64,000 nucleotides of DNA, from contig NZ_JAAGWD010000004.1 in the NCBI RefSeq assembly GCF_010686685.1, forward strand, positions 410,330 to 474,329. The letters run 5' to 3'. A program made the translations under genes and the position numbers. This document shows, in pieces, positions 1-7,790 of the stretch (position 1 is its first letter; each line of letters opens with the position of its first letter). The notes beneath the pieces are model-generated. The model saw only the letters and a program-made list of their open reading frames with translations, ran no database searches and was not told where the DNA came from. The DNA comes from Pontibacter burrus. Its GTDB lineage: Bacteria; Bacteroidota; Bacteroidia; Cytophagales; Hymenobacteraceae.

Positions 1-47
1 TGCGCTCAGGTTACAAAGGTTTAGTTGTAAATCAGAATGATATTGTA

Positions 48-55
48 TAATTTTG
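48..55 (+). promoter_or_regulatory. Putative Bacteroidota -7 promoter element before bamD
   Basis: TAATTTTG matches the TAnnTTTG -7 consensus of Bacteroidota sigma factors. No clear -33 TTTG is seen. The element ends only 7 bases before the bamD ATG, so a transcript from it would have almost no leader. A promoter further upstream, outside the window, may serve the operon instead. Confidence 0.4.
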
Positions 56-62
56 CCCGTTC

Positions 63-899
63 ATGAAGAAAAGACTCTCCCATATCGTTGTGCTTCTGGC
101 CCTGTTGCTGACAGCCGCAGGTTGCAGTAATTATCAGAAGCTCTTAAAAAGCAACGATGTACAGAAAAAGTATGCGGCTGCGGTTGAGTACTATAACAAA
201 GGCGATTACTACCGTGCCGGCGAGTTGCTGGATGCTGTAACTCCTTTGCTGACAGGTACTGAACAGGCTGAAGATGCGCTTTATTACCAGGCCAGTGCCA
301 ACTATGAGATGGGTAACTACCTGCTGAGCGAAGCATATTTCCGTAACTTTTATACTACTTACGGCCGAAGCGATAAAGCTGAAAGCGCCATGTTTATGCA
401 AGTGAAATCCCTGTATAACCAGTCGCCGAAGTTTGAGCAGGACCAGGCAAGCACGTATACTGCCATAGATGCGGTAACAGAATTTATGCAGCGCTACCCG
501 CAGAGCGAGCACCTGGAAGAAGCAACCCAGATACTGGACGATCTGAATACAAAGCTCGACAGAAAAGCATTTGACAGCGCTTACCTGTACTATAAGATCC
601 GGTACTATAAAGCGGCTGTAGTAGCCCTTGGCGGTTTCCAGAGAGAACATCCTTCTTCGCCTTATGCCGAGCAGGCCGCTTACCTTAAAATTGAGTCGCA
701 GTACGAATATGCAAAGGAAAGCGTGCCGAATAAGCAGGAAGAACGCTTTTACGAAGTGGTAGATTTTTACCAGGCCTTCGTAGATCAGTATCCTGAAAGC
801 GAGTATACGCGTAGTGTCAACCAAATCTACGACAACACACTGGCTGAGCTAGAGCGGATCAAAAATCAAAAGAATCAAAGAAATCAAGCAAATTCATAA
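63..899 (+). CDS. bamD: Outer membrane protein assembly factor BamD (lipoprotein)
   Basis: 278-residue lipoprotein of the BAM complex, which helps BamA fold outer membrane beta-barrels. An N-terminal signal segment ends in a lipobox TAAGC with the lipid-bearing Cys at residue 21. The rest is helical TPR-like sequence (repeated Tyr/Ala pairs such as YYNKGDYYRAGELL and YFRNFYTTYGRS), as expected for BamD/YfiO, and the length is normal. The ATG at 63 directly precedes the MKKR start of the signal peptide. It begins a tight forward run with rpoZ 13 bases downstream; bamD-rpoZ-coaBC is a usual Bacteroidota order. Identification is firm; the promoter is uncertain. Confidence 0.93.
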   Translation: MKKRLSHIVVLLALLLTAAGCSNYQKLLKSNDVQKKYAAAVEYYNKGDYYRAGELLDAVTPLLTGTEQAEDALYYQASANYEMGNYLLSEAYFRNFYTTYGRSDKAESAMFMQVKSLYNQSPKFEQDQASTYTAIDAVTEFMQRYPQSEHLEEATQILDDLNTKLDRKAFDSAYLYYKIRYYKAAVVALGGFQREHPSSPYAEQAAYLKIESQYEYAKESVPNKQEERFYEVVDFYQAFVDQYPESEYTRSVNQIYDNTLAELERIKNQKNQRNQANS

Positions 900-912
900 G
901 TATAAACTATAT

Positions 913-1242
913 ATGGCAGCAGTTCCATCATCAATCGTAACACGCAACATGGCCGATTTTGCTGAGCAGACCGGCAACATGTACATGTCTGTGGCAGTTA
1001 TCTCTAAAAGAGCCAACCAGATCTCTGTGAAGCTGAAAGAAGAGCTGAACTCTAAACTGGCTGAGTTTGCTACAACAGTAGATAACCTGGAAGAGGTGTT
1101 CGAGAACCGCGAGCAGATCGAAATCTCTAAATATTATGAGCGCATGCCAAAACCTACCAGCCTTGCTATCGAGGAGTTTCTGGAAGGCAAAGTATATGTG
1201 CGCAACCCGGAAGAAGAATCGTCTGAGGAGGAAACGCTGTAA
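913..1242 (+). CDS. rpoZ: DNA-directed RNA polymerase omega subunit (Rpb6/RpoZ type)
   Basis: 109 residues. Omega helps assemble RNA polymerase by clamping the beta-prime subunit. The sequence has the Bacteroidota omega features: SIVTRNMADFAEQTGNMY near the start, then the conserved ISKRANQI segment, followed by a charged helix and an acidic tail (EEESSEEE). It lies between bamD and the coaC reading frame, whose first possible start follows almost at once, indicating co-transcription. The family is short and divergent from the proteobacterial omega, but position and motif agree. Confidence 0.9.
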   Translation: MAAVPSSIVTRNMADFAEQTGNMYMSVAVISKRANQISVKLKEELNSKLAEFATTVDNLEEVFENREQIEISKYYERMPKPTSLAIEEFLEGKVYVRNPEEESSEEETL

Positions 1243-1251
1243 TTGCAGCAC

Positions 1252-1812
1252 ATGCTCCGGCATAAAAGAATAATACTGGGAGTTTGCGGAAGTATAGCAG
1301 CCTACAAAGCTGCTCTGCTGGTTCGCCAACTCGTAAAAGCAGAAGCAGAAGTACAGGTTATCCTGACCACTTCTGCTTCTGAGTTTATAACCCCGCTCAC
1401 ACTGGCCACGCTTTCAAAACGGCCCGTGCTTACCCATTTTGTACGCGACGAAGGCGGCCTCTGGAACAACCACGTAGAACTTGGCCTGTGGGCTGATGCT
1501 ATAGTTGTAGCACCGGCCAGTGCCAACACAGTGGCCAAATTTGCCAATGGCTTTTGCGATAACCTGCTATCTGCTACTTATTTGTCTGCTCGTTGCCCGG
1601 TGTTTATAGCTCCCGCCATGGACCTGGATATGTATCAGCATCCATCGGTACAAAGTAACTTTACTAAGCTGCGCGGCTATGGCAACCACATTATAGAAGC
1701 AGGCTACGGAGAGCTGGCCAGCGGACTGATAGGGCAGGGCAGACTGGCGGAACCTGAAGAAATTGTAGAAGTACTACAGAACTTTTTTGCGCGTGAAGGA
1801 AAGATCGTTTAA
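1252..1812 (+). CDS. coaC: Phosphopantothenoylcysteine decarboxylase (CoaC half of CoaBC)
   Basis: Flavoprotein that decarboxylates 4'-phosphopantothenoylcysteine in coenzyme A synthesis. The start GVCGSIAAYKAA is the FMN-binding segment. NHVELGLWADA holds the catalytic His, APASANTVAKFANG and a PAMDLDMY segment (PAMN in most relatives) follow, so the domain is complete at about 186 residues. I chose ATG 1252, which gives the usual MLRHKRIILGV start; TTG 1243 is also open. In most Bacteroidota CoaC and CoaB are one fused protein. Here the frame closes at 1812 while the CoaB frame begins at about 1787, with a run of six T at 1783-1788 in between. A programmed or transcriptional slip, a sequencing error, or a true gene split could explain this. 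Confidence 0.85.
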   Translation: MLRHKRIILGVCGSIAAYKAALLVRQLVKAEAEVQVILTTSASEFITPLTLATLSKRPVLTHFVRDEGGLWNNHVELGLWADAIVVAPASANTVAKFANGFCDNLLSATYLSARCPVFIAPAMDLDMYQHPSVQSNFTKLRGYGNHIIEAGYGELASGLIGQGRLAEPEEIVEVLQNFFAREGKIV

Positions 1813-2455
1813 AGGCAAGACTGTACTGCTTACGGCGGGCCCGACCTACGAGCCTATCGATCCGGTTCGGTTTATTGGCAATCACTCTACCGGAAAAATG
1901 GGTTTTGCCTTGGCTGCCTGCTTTGCCTCTCGTGGCGCAAAAGTAATCCTGGTGTCCGGCCCAACCAATCAGAAAACTGAAGACCAAACTATAACCGTAC
2001 TACCCGTAACTACTGCCGACGAAATGTATGAAGCGGTGCTGGAACATGCTGATGCCGCCGATATTATAGTTTATGCTGCAGCTGTGGCAGACTATAAACC
2101 TAAAGTGGTAGCGGATAAAAAAATTAAGAAAGCCGGCAACGAACTTACAATAGAACTTGTTAAAAACGTTGATATAGCGGCTGCTTTGGGCAAACAGAAG
2201 AAACCGGGGCAATTCTCAGTAGGTTTTGCCCTTGAAACTGACAACGAGAGTGCCAACGCAGCCGAAAAGCTGAAGAAAAAGAACCTGGATATGATTGTGC
2301 TGAACTCGTTGCGTGACGAGGGTGCCGGTTTTAAGCACGATACAAATAAAATAACGATAATAGAGCCTGACAAAACCACTGCGTTTGAGCTGAAGCAGAA
2401 AACAGAAGTGGCGCAGGATATTGTAAACCTGGTTTGGGACCGACTACATGGCTAA
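1787..2455 (+). CDS. coaB: Phosphopantothenate--cysteine ligase (CoaB half of CoaBC)
   Basis: Joins phosphopantothenate and cysteine in CoA synthesis. The diagnostic start GKTVLLTAGPTYEPIDPVR is followed by FIGNHSTGKMG, AAAVADYKP and a KTEVAQDIV end; 222 residues, a full CoaB domain. It overlaps the coaC frame by 26 bases in the +1 frame. The only starts before the domain are TTG 1787 and GTG 1793, neither with a convincing ribosome binding site, which favours expression as a fusion with coaC. Removing one T from the T6 tract at 1783-1788 joins both frames without a stop. Its end overlaps the start of the next gene by 8 bases. Confidence 0.85.
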   Translation: MRVKERSFKGKTVLLTAGPTYEPIDPVRFIGNHSTGKMGFALAACFASRGAKVILVSGPTNQKTEDQTITVLPVTTADEMYEAVLEHADAADIIVYAAAVADYKPKVVADKKIKKAGNELTIELVKNVDIAAALGKQKKPGQFSVGFALETDNESANAAEKLKKKNLDMIVLNSLRDEGAGFKHDTNKITIIEPDKTTAFELKQKTEVAQDIVNLVWDRLHG

Positions 2456-3353
2456 GAAACTTCTATTGCTGGTAATGCTGAGTATAGCTACGCTTGGAGC
2501 GAAAGCCCAGGAGCTGCTGTGCGATGTGGTAGTAAACAGTGAGCAGGTACAGTCTACGGACAGGCAGCTGTTTACCGAAATGCAGAACCGCATAGAAGAG
2601 TTGATGAATACCCAGCGCTGGACCAACCAGTCTTACACTGCAGAGGAGCGTATCAAATGCCGCATACTCATTAACCTGACCGAAATGCCACAGATCGGCA
2701 TGTTCAGGGCCAATGTGCAGGTGGTGTCGGTAAGGCCTGCCTATGGCACAGGTTACGAATCTATTCTCTTTAGCTTTATTGATAAGGACTGGACTTTTGA
2801 ATACACCAATGCCCAGTTGTTGCAGTACGCCGATAACAACTATAGTTCTAACTTGACGTCTATGCTCGCTTTTTATGCCTACATGATCATCGGTATGGAC
2901 AACGACAGTTTTGGCAAGTTAGGTGGCGGACAGGCATTTGATAAAGCCAGAAGTGTGGTAAACCTAGCCTCATCGCAGGGCACAAACTACCCGGGCTGGA
3001 AAGCATTCGACAGTAATCGCAACCGCTACTGGCTGATTGATAATTTGCAGGACCCACAGTTTGCGCAGTTCCGCGAAGGGATATATAAAATGCACCGCCA
3101 AGGCCTGGATGTAATGGCCGAAGATCCGGAAAAAGCCCGCAAAACAGTGCTGGAAGTGCTGCAGGAAGTACAACGCCTAAACAAGCAAAAACCTGGCTCA
3201 GCTATAGTTCGCTCTTTCTTCGATGCCAAGTCGGATGAGTTGCTGAACATGTTTAAAGCTGCCCCGCCTGCTGCCAAGCAAACAGCCTATAGTTTACTCA
3301 CCGAAGCCGACCCAACCAACCGCACCAAATACGACCAGTTGCTCAAGCGCTAG
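2448..3353 (+). CDS. DUF4835 family exported protein
   Basis: 301 residues with a cleavable signal peptide (LLLLVMLSIATLGAKAQE). It matches what I know of DUF4835: an Arg-rich start ELLCDVVVNSEQVQSTDR, the NRIEELMNTQRWT segment, FSFIDKDWTFEYT, and NRYWLIDNL in the middle. Some current annotations link this family to type IX secretion (PorD); I recall this but cannot check it. The ATG overlaps the coaB stop (ATGGCTAA), suggesting translational coupling. The coaBC-DUF4835-recN order is common in this phylum. Located in the periplasm or cell envelope by its signal. Confidence 0.85.
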   Translation: MAKKLLLLVMLSIATLGAKAQELLCDVVVNSEQVQSTDRQLFTEMQNRIEELMNTQRWTNQSYTAEERIKCRILINLTEMPQIGMFRANVQVVSVRPAYGTGYESILFSFIDKDWTFEYTNAQLLQYADNNYSSNLTSMLAFYAYMIIGMDNDSFGKLGGGQAFDKARSVVNLASSQGTNYPGWKAFDSNRNRYWLIDNLQDPQFAQFREGIYKMHRQGLDVMAEDPEKARKTVLEVLQEVQRLNKQKPGSAIVRSFFDAKSDELLNMFKAAPPAAKQTAYSLLTEADPTNRTKYDQLLKR

Positions 3354-3395
3354 GCTTTAGAATTTCAGATAAAGCGCGTATCTTCACGGAAGCTA

Positions 3396-3405
3396 AACTA
3401 TAGTT
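3396..3405. repeat. AACTATAGTT palindrome, example copy
   Basis: Exact copy of the ten-base palindrome that recurs across the window, here in the short gap between the DUF4835 gene and the following small gene. Other exact copies I verified by position: 3650-3659, 6747-6756, 6786-6795, 6889-6898, 7149-7158 (inside a gene) and 9467-9476. Many more partial copies keep the CTATAG core. Confidence 0.9.
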
Positions 3406-3420
3406 TAGTTAGAAATTTAC

Positions 3421-3651
3421 ATGGGCAAACGCCAGATACGTATCTCCGGAGTTAAATTACAGGAACATGAGATGGAGCTGCTTTCGCAGCCAGCTGTGCA
3501 GGTGATTCTACGGAATAGGGTAGTGGTTACAGGCAAGCTGCTGCAAACTTCACCGGAAACTATAACCATCCAGGATATGCGCCTAAACAAGCAGGTACTG
3601 CCAACAAACCAGATACAGGAAGTAATTTACGATATAGAAGCTGCCTGGTAA
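3421..3651 (+). CDS. Small hypothetical protein (76 residues)
   Basis: I do not recognise a family. The protein is 76 residues, without signal peptide or membrane segment, with alternating hydrophobic residues that suggest a small beta-rich fold (VQVILRNRVVVTGKLLQTS, TITIQDMRLNKQ). That pattern loosely resembles Sm/LSM-like small barrels (RNRVVVTGKLL), but this is only an impression. It lies between DUF4835 and recN on the same strand and codon use resembles its neighbours. The stop TAA overlaps an exact AACTATAGTT palindrome at 3650-3659. Confidence 0.65.
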   Translation: MGKRQIRISGVKLQEHEMELLSQPAVQVILRNRVVVTGKLLQTSPETITIQDMRLNKQVLPTNQIQEVIYDIEAAW

Positions 3652-3810
3652 CTATAGTTGCATTTCGTAACCTGACATCCGTTTTATCTCTTTTAATTTC
3701 AGAAACAGGTATAAACTATACTTATACTTGGTAAAAAAATAACAGAATTTCCGAACTTTCGCATAGACAAAAGTCTTACATCTTAAGTCTATAGTCCTGA
3801 GTCATAATCT

Positions 3811-5490
3811 ATGTTAATAGACCTTAAAATAAAGAATTACGCGCTGATCGAGCAGCTTGAAATGCACCCTTCACCGGTGCTGAATATTATTACCGGGGAA
3901 ACCGGTGCCGGTAAATCCATTATGCTGGGTGCTATTGGCCTGCTGCTGGGTAACCGTGCCGATACCAAACTGCTTTTTAACCAGGATCAGAAATGCGTGA
4001 TCGAAGGCGTTTTCGATATTTCGCAGTATAACCTGCAGGAGGTTTTTACCGCCGAAGACCTGGATTTTGATAATACCTGCATTCTGCGCCGTGAGATCAG
4101 CCCGAGCGGCAAAAGCCGTGCCTTTGTGAACGACACGCCGGTTACGCTGGATGTGATCCGCAAGATAGGCGAGAACCTGATGGACGTACACTCGCAACAC
4201 GATACGTTGCAGTTAGGCGATACCAGCTATCAGCTGAACATACTGGATATTTATGCCGGCAACACCTCGCTGGATATTTATGCCGGAAACCTGTCGTATC
4301 TGAAAGCCTATAGTGAAACCTACCGCACGTACAAAAAGCTGGAGTCGGACTATAAAAAACTGGAAGACCAACTGGCGCAATCGCAGAAGGAGCTGGATTA
4401 TCATACCTTTTTGCTGAATGAGCTGGATGAAGCCAACCTGCAGGCCGAAGAACAGGAAGCACTGGAAGATGAGCTGAAGCAGCTGGAAAATGCTGAGGAT
4501 ATCAAACTAAAACTGACGCAGGCTGTGCAAAGCCTGACAGAATCTGATTTCAACATCACATCCGCTTTAAAAGACACGGCTTACCTAATAGGGCAGTTGG
4601 CGCAGTTCTCAAGCAAATACGAAGAGTTGCGCACCCGTACCGAAAGCGCTCTGATAGAATTAAACGACATTGCCGGCGAGCTGGAAGATGCTGAGCGCAA
4701 AACCGAAGCCGACCCGCAGCGCACTCTGGAAGTGCAGGAGCGCCTGAACATGATTTACACCCTGCAGCGCAAGCATCAGGTACAAACTATAGCTGAGCTG
4801 TTAACTATACAGGAAGACCTTCAGCAGAAAGTAGGTAGCGTGCTGAACCTGGATACGGCCATAGCCAAAACAAAAAAGGAAATGGACGCTGCTTACCAGG
4901 AAGTGCTGAAGAAGGCGAAAGAATTATCGGACCGCCGTCAGGCTTCGTTTGCCAAATTTGAGCAGGAACTACACGACCTGGTTGCCGACCTTGGTATGCC
5001 AAACGCACGCATCGTAATTCAACACAAAGAGGCCCAGCCATCAGCCACCGGTACCGACGAGATCAATATTCTTTTCAGTGCCAACAAAGGAGCCCAGCCG
5101 CAAACACTGGTTAAGGCCGCCTCAGGTGGTGAATTCTCCCGATTGATGCTGAGCGTGAAGTACATGCTGGCTGATAAAACTGCGCTGCCAACTATAGTTT
5201 TCGATGAGATCGATACGGGTATATCTGGTGAAGTAGCGGTAAAAGTGGGCCGCATGATGCAGCAGATGGCCCAGAAGCACCAGATCATTGCTATCTCGCA
5301 CTTACCGCAGATTGCCGCTCAGGGCGATTACCATTATTTTGTGTACAAAGAAGACCGCGAAGACCGCACAATTAGCCGCATTAAACAGCTGAACGAAGAA
5401 GAGCGCGTGAACGAGATTGCCCACATGATTGCCGGTGCTAACCCAAGTGCTAACGCATATCAAAGTGCAAAAGAGTTGCTATCGCTTTAA
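3811..5490 (+). CDS. recN: DNA repair protein RecN
   Basis: SMC-like ATPase for double-strand break repair, 559 residues. The N-terminal Walker A GETGAGKS is at about residues 29-36. A long coiled-coil middle follows (charged heptads around 165-390), then the ABC signature ASGGEFSRLML and Walker B IVFDEIDTGISG near the C-terminus, with the H-loop AISHLPQIAAQGD. Length is normal. Odd feature: a nine-residue tandem duplication (LDIYAGNTS LDIYAGNLS) at about residues 145-162, before the coiled coil. It is the last member of the bamD operon direction; the 159-base gap before it could hold its own promoter. Confidence 0.95.
   Translation: MLIDLKIKNYALIEQLEMHPSPVLNIITGETGAGKSIMLGAIGLLLGNRADTKLLFNQDQKCVIEGVFDISQYNLQEVFTAEDLDFDNTCILRREISPSGKSRAFVNDTPVTLDVIRKIGENLMDVHSQHDTLQLGDTSYQLNILDIYAGNTSLDIYAGNLSYLKAYSETYRTYKKLESDYKKLEDQLAQSQKELDYHTFLLNELDEANLQAEEQEALEDELKQLENAEDIKLKLTQAVQSLTESDFNITSALKDTAYLIGQLAQFSSKYEELRTRTESALIELNDIAGELEDAERKTEADPQRTLEVQERLNMIYTLQRKHQVQTIAELLTIQEDLQQKVGSVLNLDTAIAKTKKEMDAAYQEVLKKAKELSDRRQASFAKFEQELHDLVADLGMPNARIVIQHKEAQPSATGTDEINILFSANKGAQPQTLVKAASGGEFSRLMLSVKYMLADKTALPTIVFDEIDTGISGEVAVKVGRMMQQMAQKHQIIAISHLPQIAAQGDYHYFVYKEDREDRTISRIKQLNEEERVNEIAHMIAGANPSANAYQSAKELLSL
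4243..4296 (+). repeat. 27-bp in-frame tandem duplication inside recN
   Basis: Two adjacent 27-base units, 4243-4269 and 4270-4296, begin alike with CTGGATATTTATGCCGG and differ at only four positions. They encode LDIYAGNTS and LDIYAGNLS. The frame is kept, so RecN is lengthened by nine residues rather than disrupted. Confidence 0.9.
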
Positions 5491-5581
5491 CCAGATATTG
5501 CTATATTGCCGTGTAATTCCGGGAGCTATAGTTGGTGCATCGGGATTTCTGAAAAAGGAACAAAATTAACTTGATAAAGAA

Positions 5582-6394
5582 ATGTCCAACAATCTTTTAA
5601 AAGGAAAAAAAGGAATCATATTCGGTGCGCTGGATGAAAAATCTATTGCCTGGAAAGTAGCACTGCGTGCACATGAAGAAGGAGCTGAGTTTGTATTGAC
5701 CAACGCACCAATTGCAATGCGCATGGGCGAGATCAACAAACTGGCTGAGCAATGCAACGCCCAAATTGTACCTGCTGATGCAACATCAGTTGAAGACCTG
5801 GAGAACCTGTTTACGCAGGCGCAGGAAATCCTGGGTGGTAAGATCGACTTTGTACTGCATTCTATCGGCTCGAGCCCGAACATCCGCAAAGGCAAATCTT
5901 ACGGTGACCTGAACTACGACTGGTTCCTGAAAACGCTGGACATTTCGGCTATCTCTTTCCACAAAGTAATGCACGTTGCTGAAAAGCAGGATGCCATGAA
6001 TGACTGGGGTTCTATAGTTGCTCTGTCTTACATTGCAGCGCAGCGCGTATTCCCTGATTATACCGACATGTCGCATGCGAAAGCGGTATTAGAGTCGATT
6101 GCCCGCAACTATGGCTACCGTTTAGGCCGCAGCAAGAAGATCCGTGTAAATACTGTATCGCAGTCGCCAACTAAAACTACAGCCGGTACAGGTGTGGGTG
6201 GTTTTGATGCGTTCTATGATTATGCGGATAAAATGTCGCCGCTTGGCAACGCACCAGCCGAAGCCTGCGCTGATTACTGCATCAGCCTGTTCTCAGACCT
6301 GACCCGCTACGTTACCATGCAAAACCTGATGCACGATGGCGGCTTCTCATCTATGGGTATCTCTGAGGATATCGTAGAAATGATTTCTAAATAG
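5582..6394 (+). CDS. fabI: Enoyl-[acyl-carrier-protein] reductase, NADH type
   Basis: Last reduction step of the type II fatty acid elongation cycle. 270 residues, short-chain dehydrogenase fold. The FabI-type nucleotide start GIIFGALDEKSIAWKVA is present, then LHSIGSSP, and the catalytic Tyr-x6-Lys as DYTDMSHAKAV near residues 160-167, with SQSPTKTTAGTGV as substrate loop. ATG 5582 is followed directly by the typical SNNLLKGKKG start. The gene stands alone between recN and a repeat-rich gap. Its stop TAG runs straight into an ATTTGAAAATTTGAAG tail repeat, and a strong terminator follows. Confidence 0.95.
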   Translation: MSNNLLKGKKGIIFGALDEKSIAWKVALRAHEEGAEFVLTNAPIAMRMGEINKLAEQCNAQIVPADATSVEDLENLFTQAQEILGGKIDFVLHSIGSSPNIRKGKSYGDLNYDWFLKTLDISAISFHKVMHVAEKQDAMNDWGSIVALSYIAAQRVFPDYTDMSHAKAVLESIARNYGYRLGRSKKIRVNTVSQSPTKTTAGTGVGGFDAFYDYADKMSPLGNAPAEACADYCISLFSDLTRYVTMQNLMHDGGFSSMGISEDIVEMISK

Positions 6395-6430
6395 ATTTGA
6401 AAATTTGAAGATGTGAAGATTTGAAAATGA
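6392..6430 (+). repeat. ATTTGAAGATTTGAAAAT tail element after fabI
   Basis: AT-rich quasi-repeat built from ATTTGAA and GATGTGAA units, starting with the fabI stop codon itself. A second copy at 6930-6965 is in the opposite orientation and likewise begins at the stop codon of the minus-strand cupin gene, so both copies point the same way relative to their gene. Confidence 0.7.
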
Positions 6431-6450
6431 TCTTCATGTCCTGAAGTATA

Positions 6451-6485
6451 AAAAATGCCCGGCTAAACTATAGCCGGGCATTTTT
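6451..6485 (+). terminator. Rho-independent terminator after fabI
   Basis: Stem of 14 base pairs (AAAAATGCCCGGCT with AGCCGGGCATTTTT) around a seven-base loop that holds the AACTAT half of the recurrent palindrome, followed by T residues. Nearly symmetrical, so it may act in both directions. Confidence 0.9.
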
Positions 6486-6510
6486 GTTTTTTATAACTGA
6501 TAGTTGGTGC

Positions 6511-6700
6511 CCTCGCTCGCGTCCCGCGAGTGTGCGCTATACTTTGGCGTCCCGCCAAGTTGTGATTAATAATCGTGCTCTTTCGGATTTTGCAATCCGA
6601 AAGTAAAGTACCCGCGGATTTGTAATCCGCAACAGTTGAGGCCTCAGCAATTGGGAAAAGCGGATTGCAAATCCGCTGATTAGTAGGTTCCAGATTACAA
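6511..6700. repeat. Array of short REP-like hairpins
   Basis: At least five small palindromes in a row. Two have loop TCC: CTCGCG/CGCGAG at 6516-6530 and TTGGCG/CGCCAA at 6544-6558. Three are of the GGATT type: a nine-pair stem at 6581-6602, and seven-pair GCGGATT/AATCCGC stems at 6614-6630 and 6660-6676. A sixth, imperfect one is near 6690. Relatives lie at 11317-11364 and 42133-42226. They resemble REP sequences mobilised by RAYT transposases, but none is encoded here. Confidence 0.8.
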
Positions 6701-6717
6701 ATCCGGAACAGCAGTAG

Positions 6718-6898
6718 AAACTATAGTAGAGAACTATAGCAGCAGAAACTATAGTTACAGATTACGTTGATGTTGTAACTTCAGAAACTATAGTTCTGGG
6801 CAGCAGCACCCGCAAATGATTAATTGGCCTGGTTTACTGCTGCGCTTAAACCAAGCTGTATGCTATAGTTTTTAGATAAAAAAGCCGCAACTATAGTT
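6718..6898. repeat. Dense cluster of CTATAG palindromes
   Basis: Six CTATAG cores in about 180 bases, three of them exact AACTATAGTT copies (6747, 6786, 6889). The fragment has no open frame that looks coding. With the hairpin array before it and the tail element after it, it fills the 568-base gap between fabI and the cupin gene, which holds no gene. Confidence 0.85.
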
Positions 6899-6929
6899 AG
6901 CTGCGGCTTTTAAATTTATACTTGGATCA

Positions 6930-6962
6930 TCTCCAAATTTTCAAATCTTCATATCTCCAAAT
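6930..6962 (-). repeat. ATTTGAAGAT tail element after the cupin gene
   Basis: Read on the minus strand this begins with the cupin stop TAG and continues ATTTGGAGATATGAAGATTT, the same pattern as the tail at fabI (6392-6430) in inverse orientation. Confidence 0.65.
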
Positions 6963-7337
6963 CTACTGCTCATCCTCGCGGTGCACAGAGTTGATGTCGA
7001 AGGCTGGGATGCAGACAGACCAATACTCGGTTTCTTCATTAAAAGGATTAGCGTAGCGGATGCGTGTGCCAGCTTTAATAAGAATCGTTTCGCCTGCTTT
7101 CACTTCCACTTCTTCGCCATCAATCTCAATCAGTTTTCGGCCGCGGGTAACTATAGTTATCTCGTCAAAATCAGGTGTTTGATGTGGTTCGCTCCAGTGC
7201 GGCGGGGCTACCATGTGTGCTACGCTAAACTCGCCGGTTTGTGTAGAGGCATGGCCAAAGTGCTCTTCTATTAATTTGCCATCGGTGGTTGGCACCCGGA
7301 ATGGCTTTGTCTGCTTAAAGTATTTCTTCTCGCTCAT
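6963..7337 (-). CDS. Cupin domain protein
   Basis: 124 residues starting MSEKKYFKQTKPF; the frame stays open further upstream but that part overlaps the next gene, so I chose the ATG at 7337. Single cupin barrel: the first motif is blurred (SEPHQTPDFDEITIVTRG), and the second contains GETILIKAGTRIRYANPF. Such small cupins often bind a metal and may act as isomerases or sensors of small molecules, but no substrate can be inferred. It lies just downstream of the Kazal lipoprotein gene on the same strand, 8 bases apart, so they are probably co-transcribed. Confidence 0.8.
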   Translation of the reverse strand: MSEKKYFKQTKPFRVPTTDGKLIEEHFGHASTQTGEFSVAHMVAPPHWSEPHQTPDFDEITIVTRGRKLIEIDGEEVEVKAGETILIKAGTRIRYANPFNEETEYWSVCIPAFDINSVHREDEQ

Positions 7338-7345
7338 GTTGCAGC

Positions 7346-7582
7346 TTAGTTGGTAGTTGGGCACTCGCCTTTGGTAAATGAGATTACTCCTGCATTGATA
7401 GCAACACAAGAATTGCCGTAGGTCTTGTTATCGCAGCCGCAAACCGGGTCGTACTGCATGGTGCAAATGGCGTCCGGATTGATTTTGCTCGGATCGATGC
7501 AGGCGGTCTGGTCTTTCGTTGTTTTGCAGGCACCCAGGCTGCCAATGCATACCAGCGCTAGCACGATTACTGATTTTTTCAT
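7346..7582 (-). CDS. Kazal-type protease inhibitor domain lipoprotein
   Basis: 78 residues. Lipoprotein signal with Cys at about residue 19 ([10 protein letters not shown]). The mature part is a single Kazal domain with the typical six-cysteine pattern: [13 protein letters not shown], then [16 protein letters not shown], and a last C in KGEC. Kazal domains bind serine proteases as substrate-like inhibitors. In Bacteroidota such small exported Kazal lipoproteins are frequent, with unknown targets. It shares the minus strand with the cupin gene directly downstream. Confidence 0.88.
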   Translation of the reverse strand: MKKSVIVLALVCIGSLGACKTTKDQTACIDPSKINPDAICTMQYDPVCGCDNKTYGNSCVAINAGVISFTKGECPTTN

Positions 7583-7790
7583 AGTATAAGGTATATGTAT
7601 AAGTATAAAAAATGAGCTCAGCTAAACAGGTATTTATAGTTTGGTTAACTAACCAGTAAGGTTACCGTATGTAAACTGAAGCGCGAAATTACAAATTTAT
7701 TGTAGGAGTATACGCCATTAAATTCAAGTAGGAGACTGCCGGTTTTACCAGGCACCTTCACATATATATCAAACCTTACAAAAATTTAAA

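Noticed and set aside
144..824. 226-residue open frame on the minus strand over bamD
   Set aside because: Lies entirely within bamD, shows no family features, and is explained by the codon pattern of the real gene.
6511..6700. CRISPR array
   Set aside because: The repeated units are short palindromes of differing stem sequence without equal-length spacers, and no cas gene is near.
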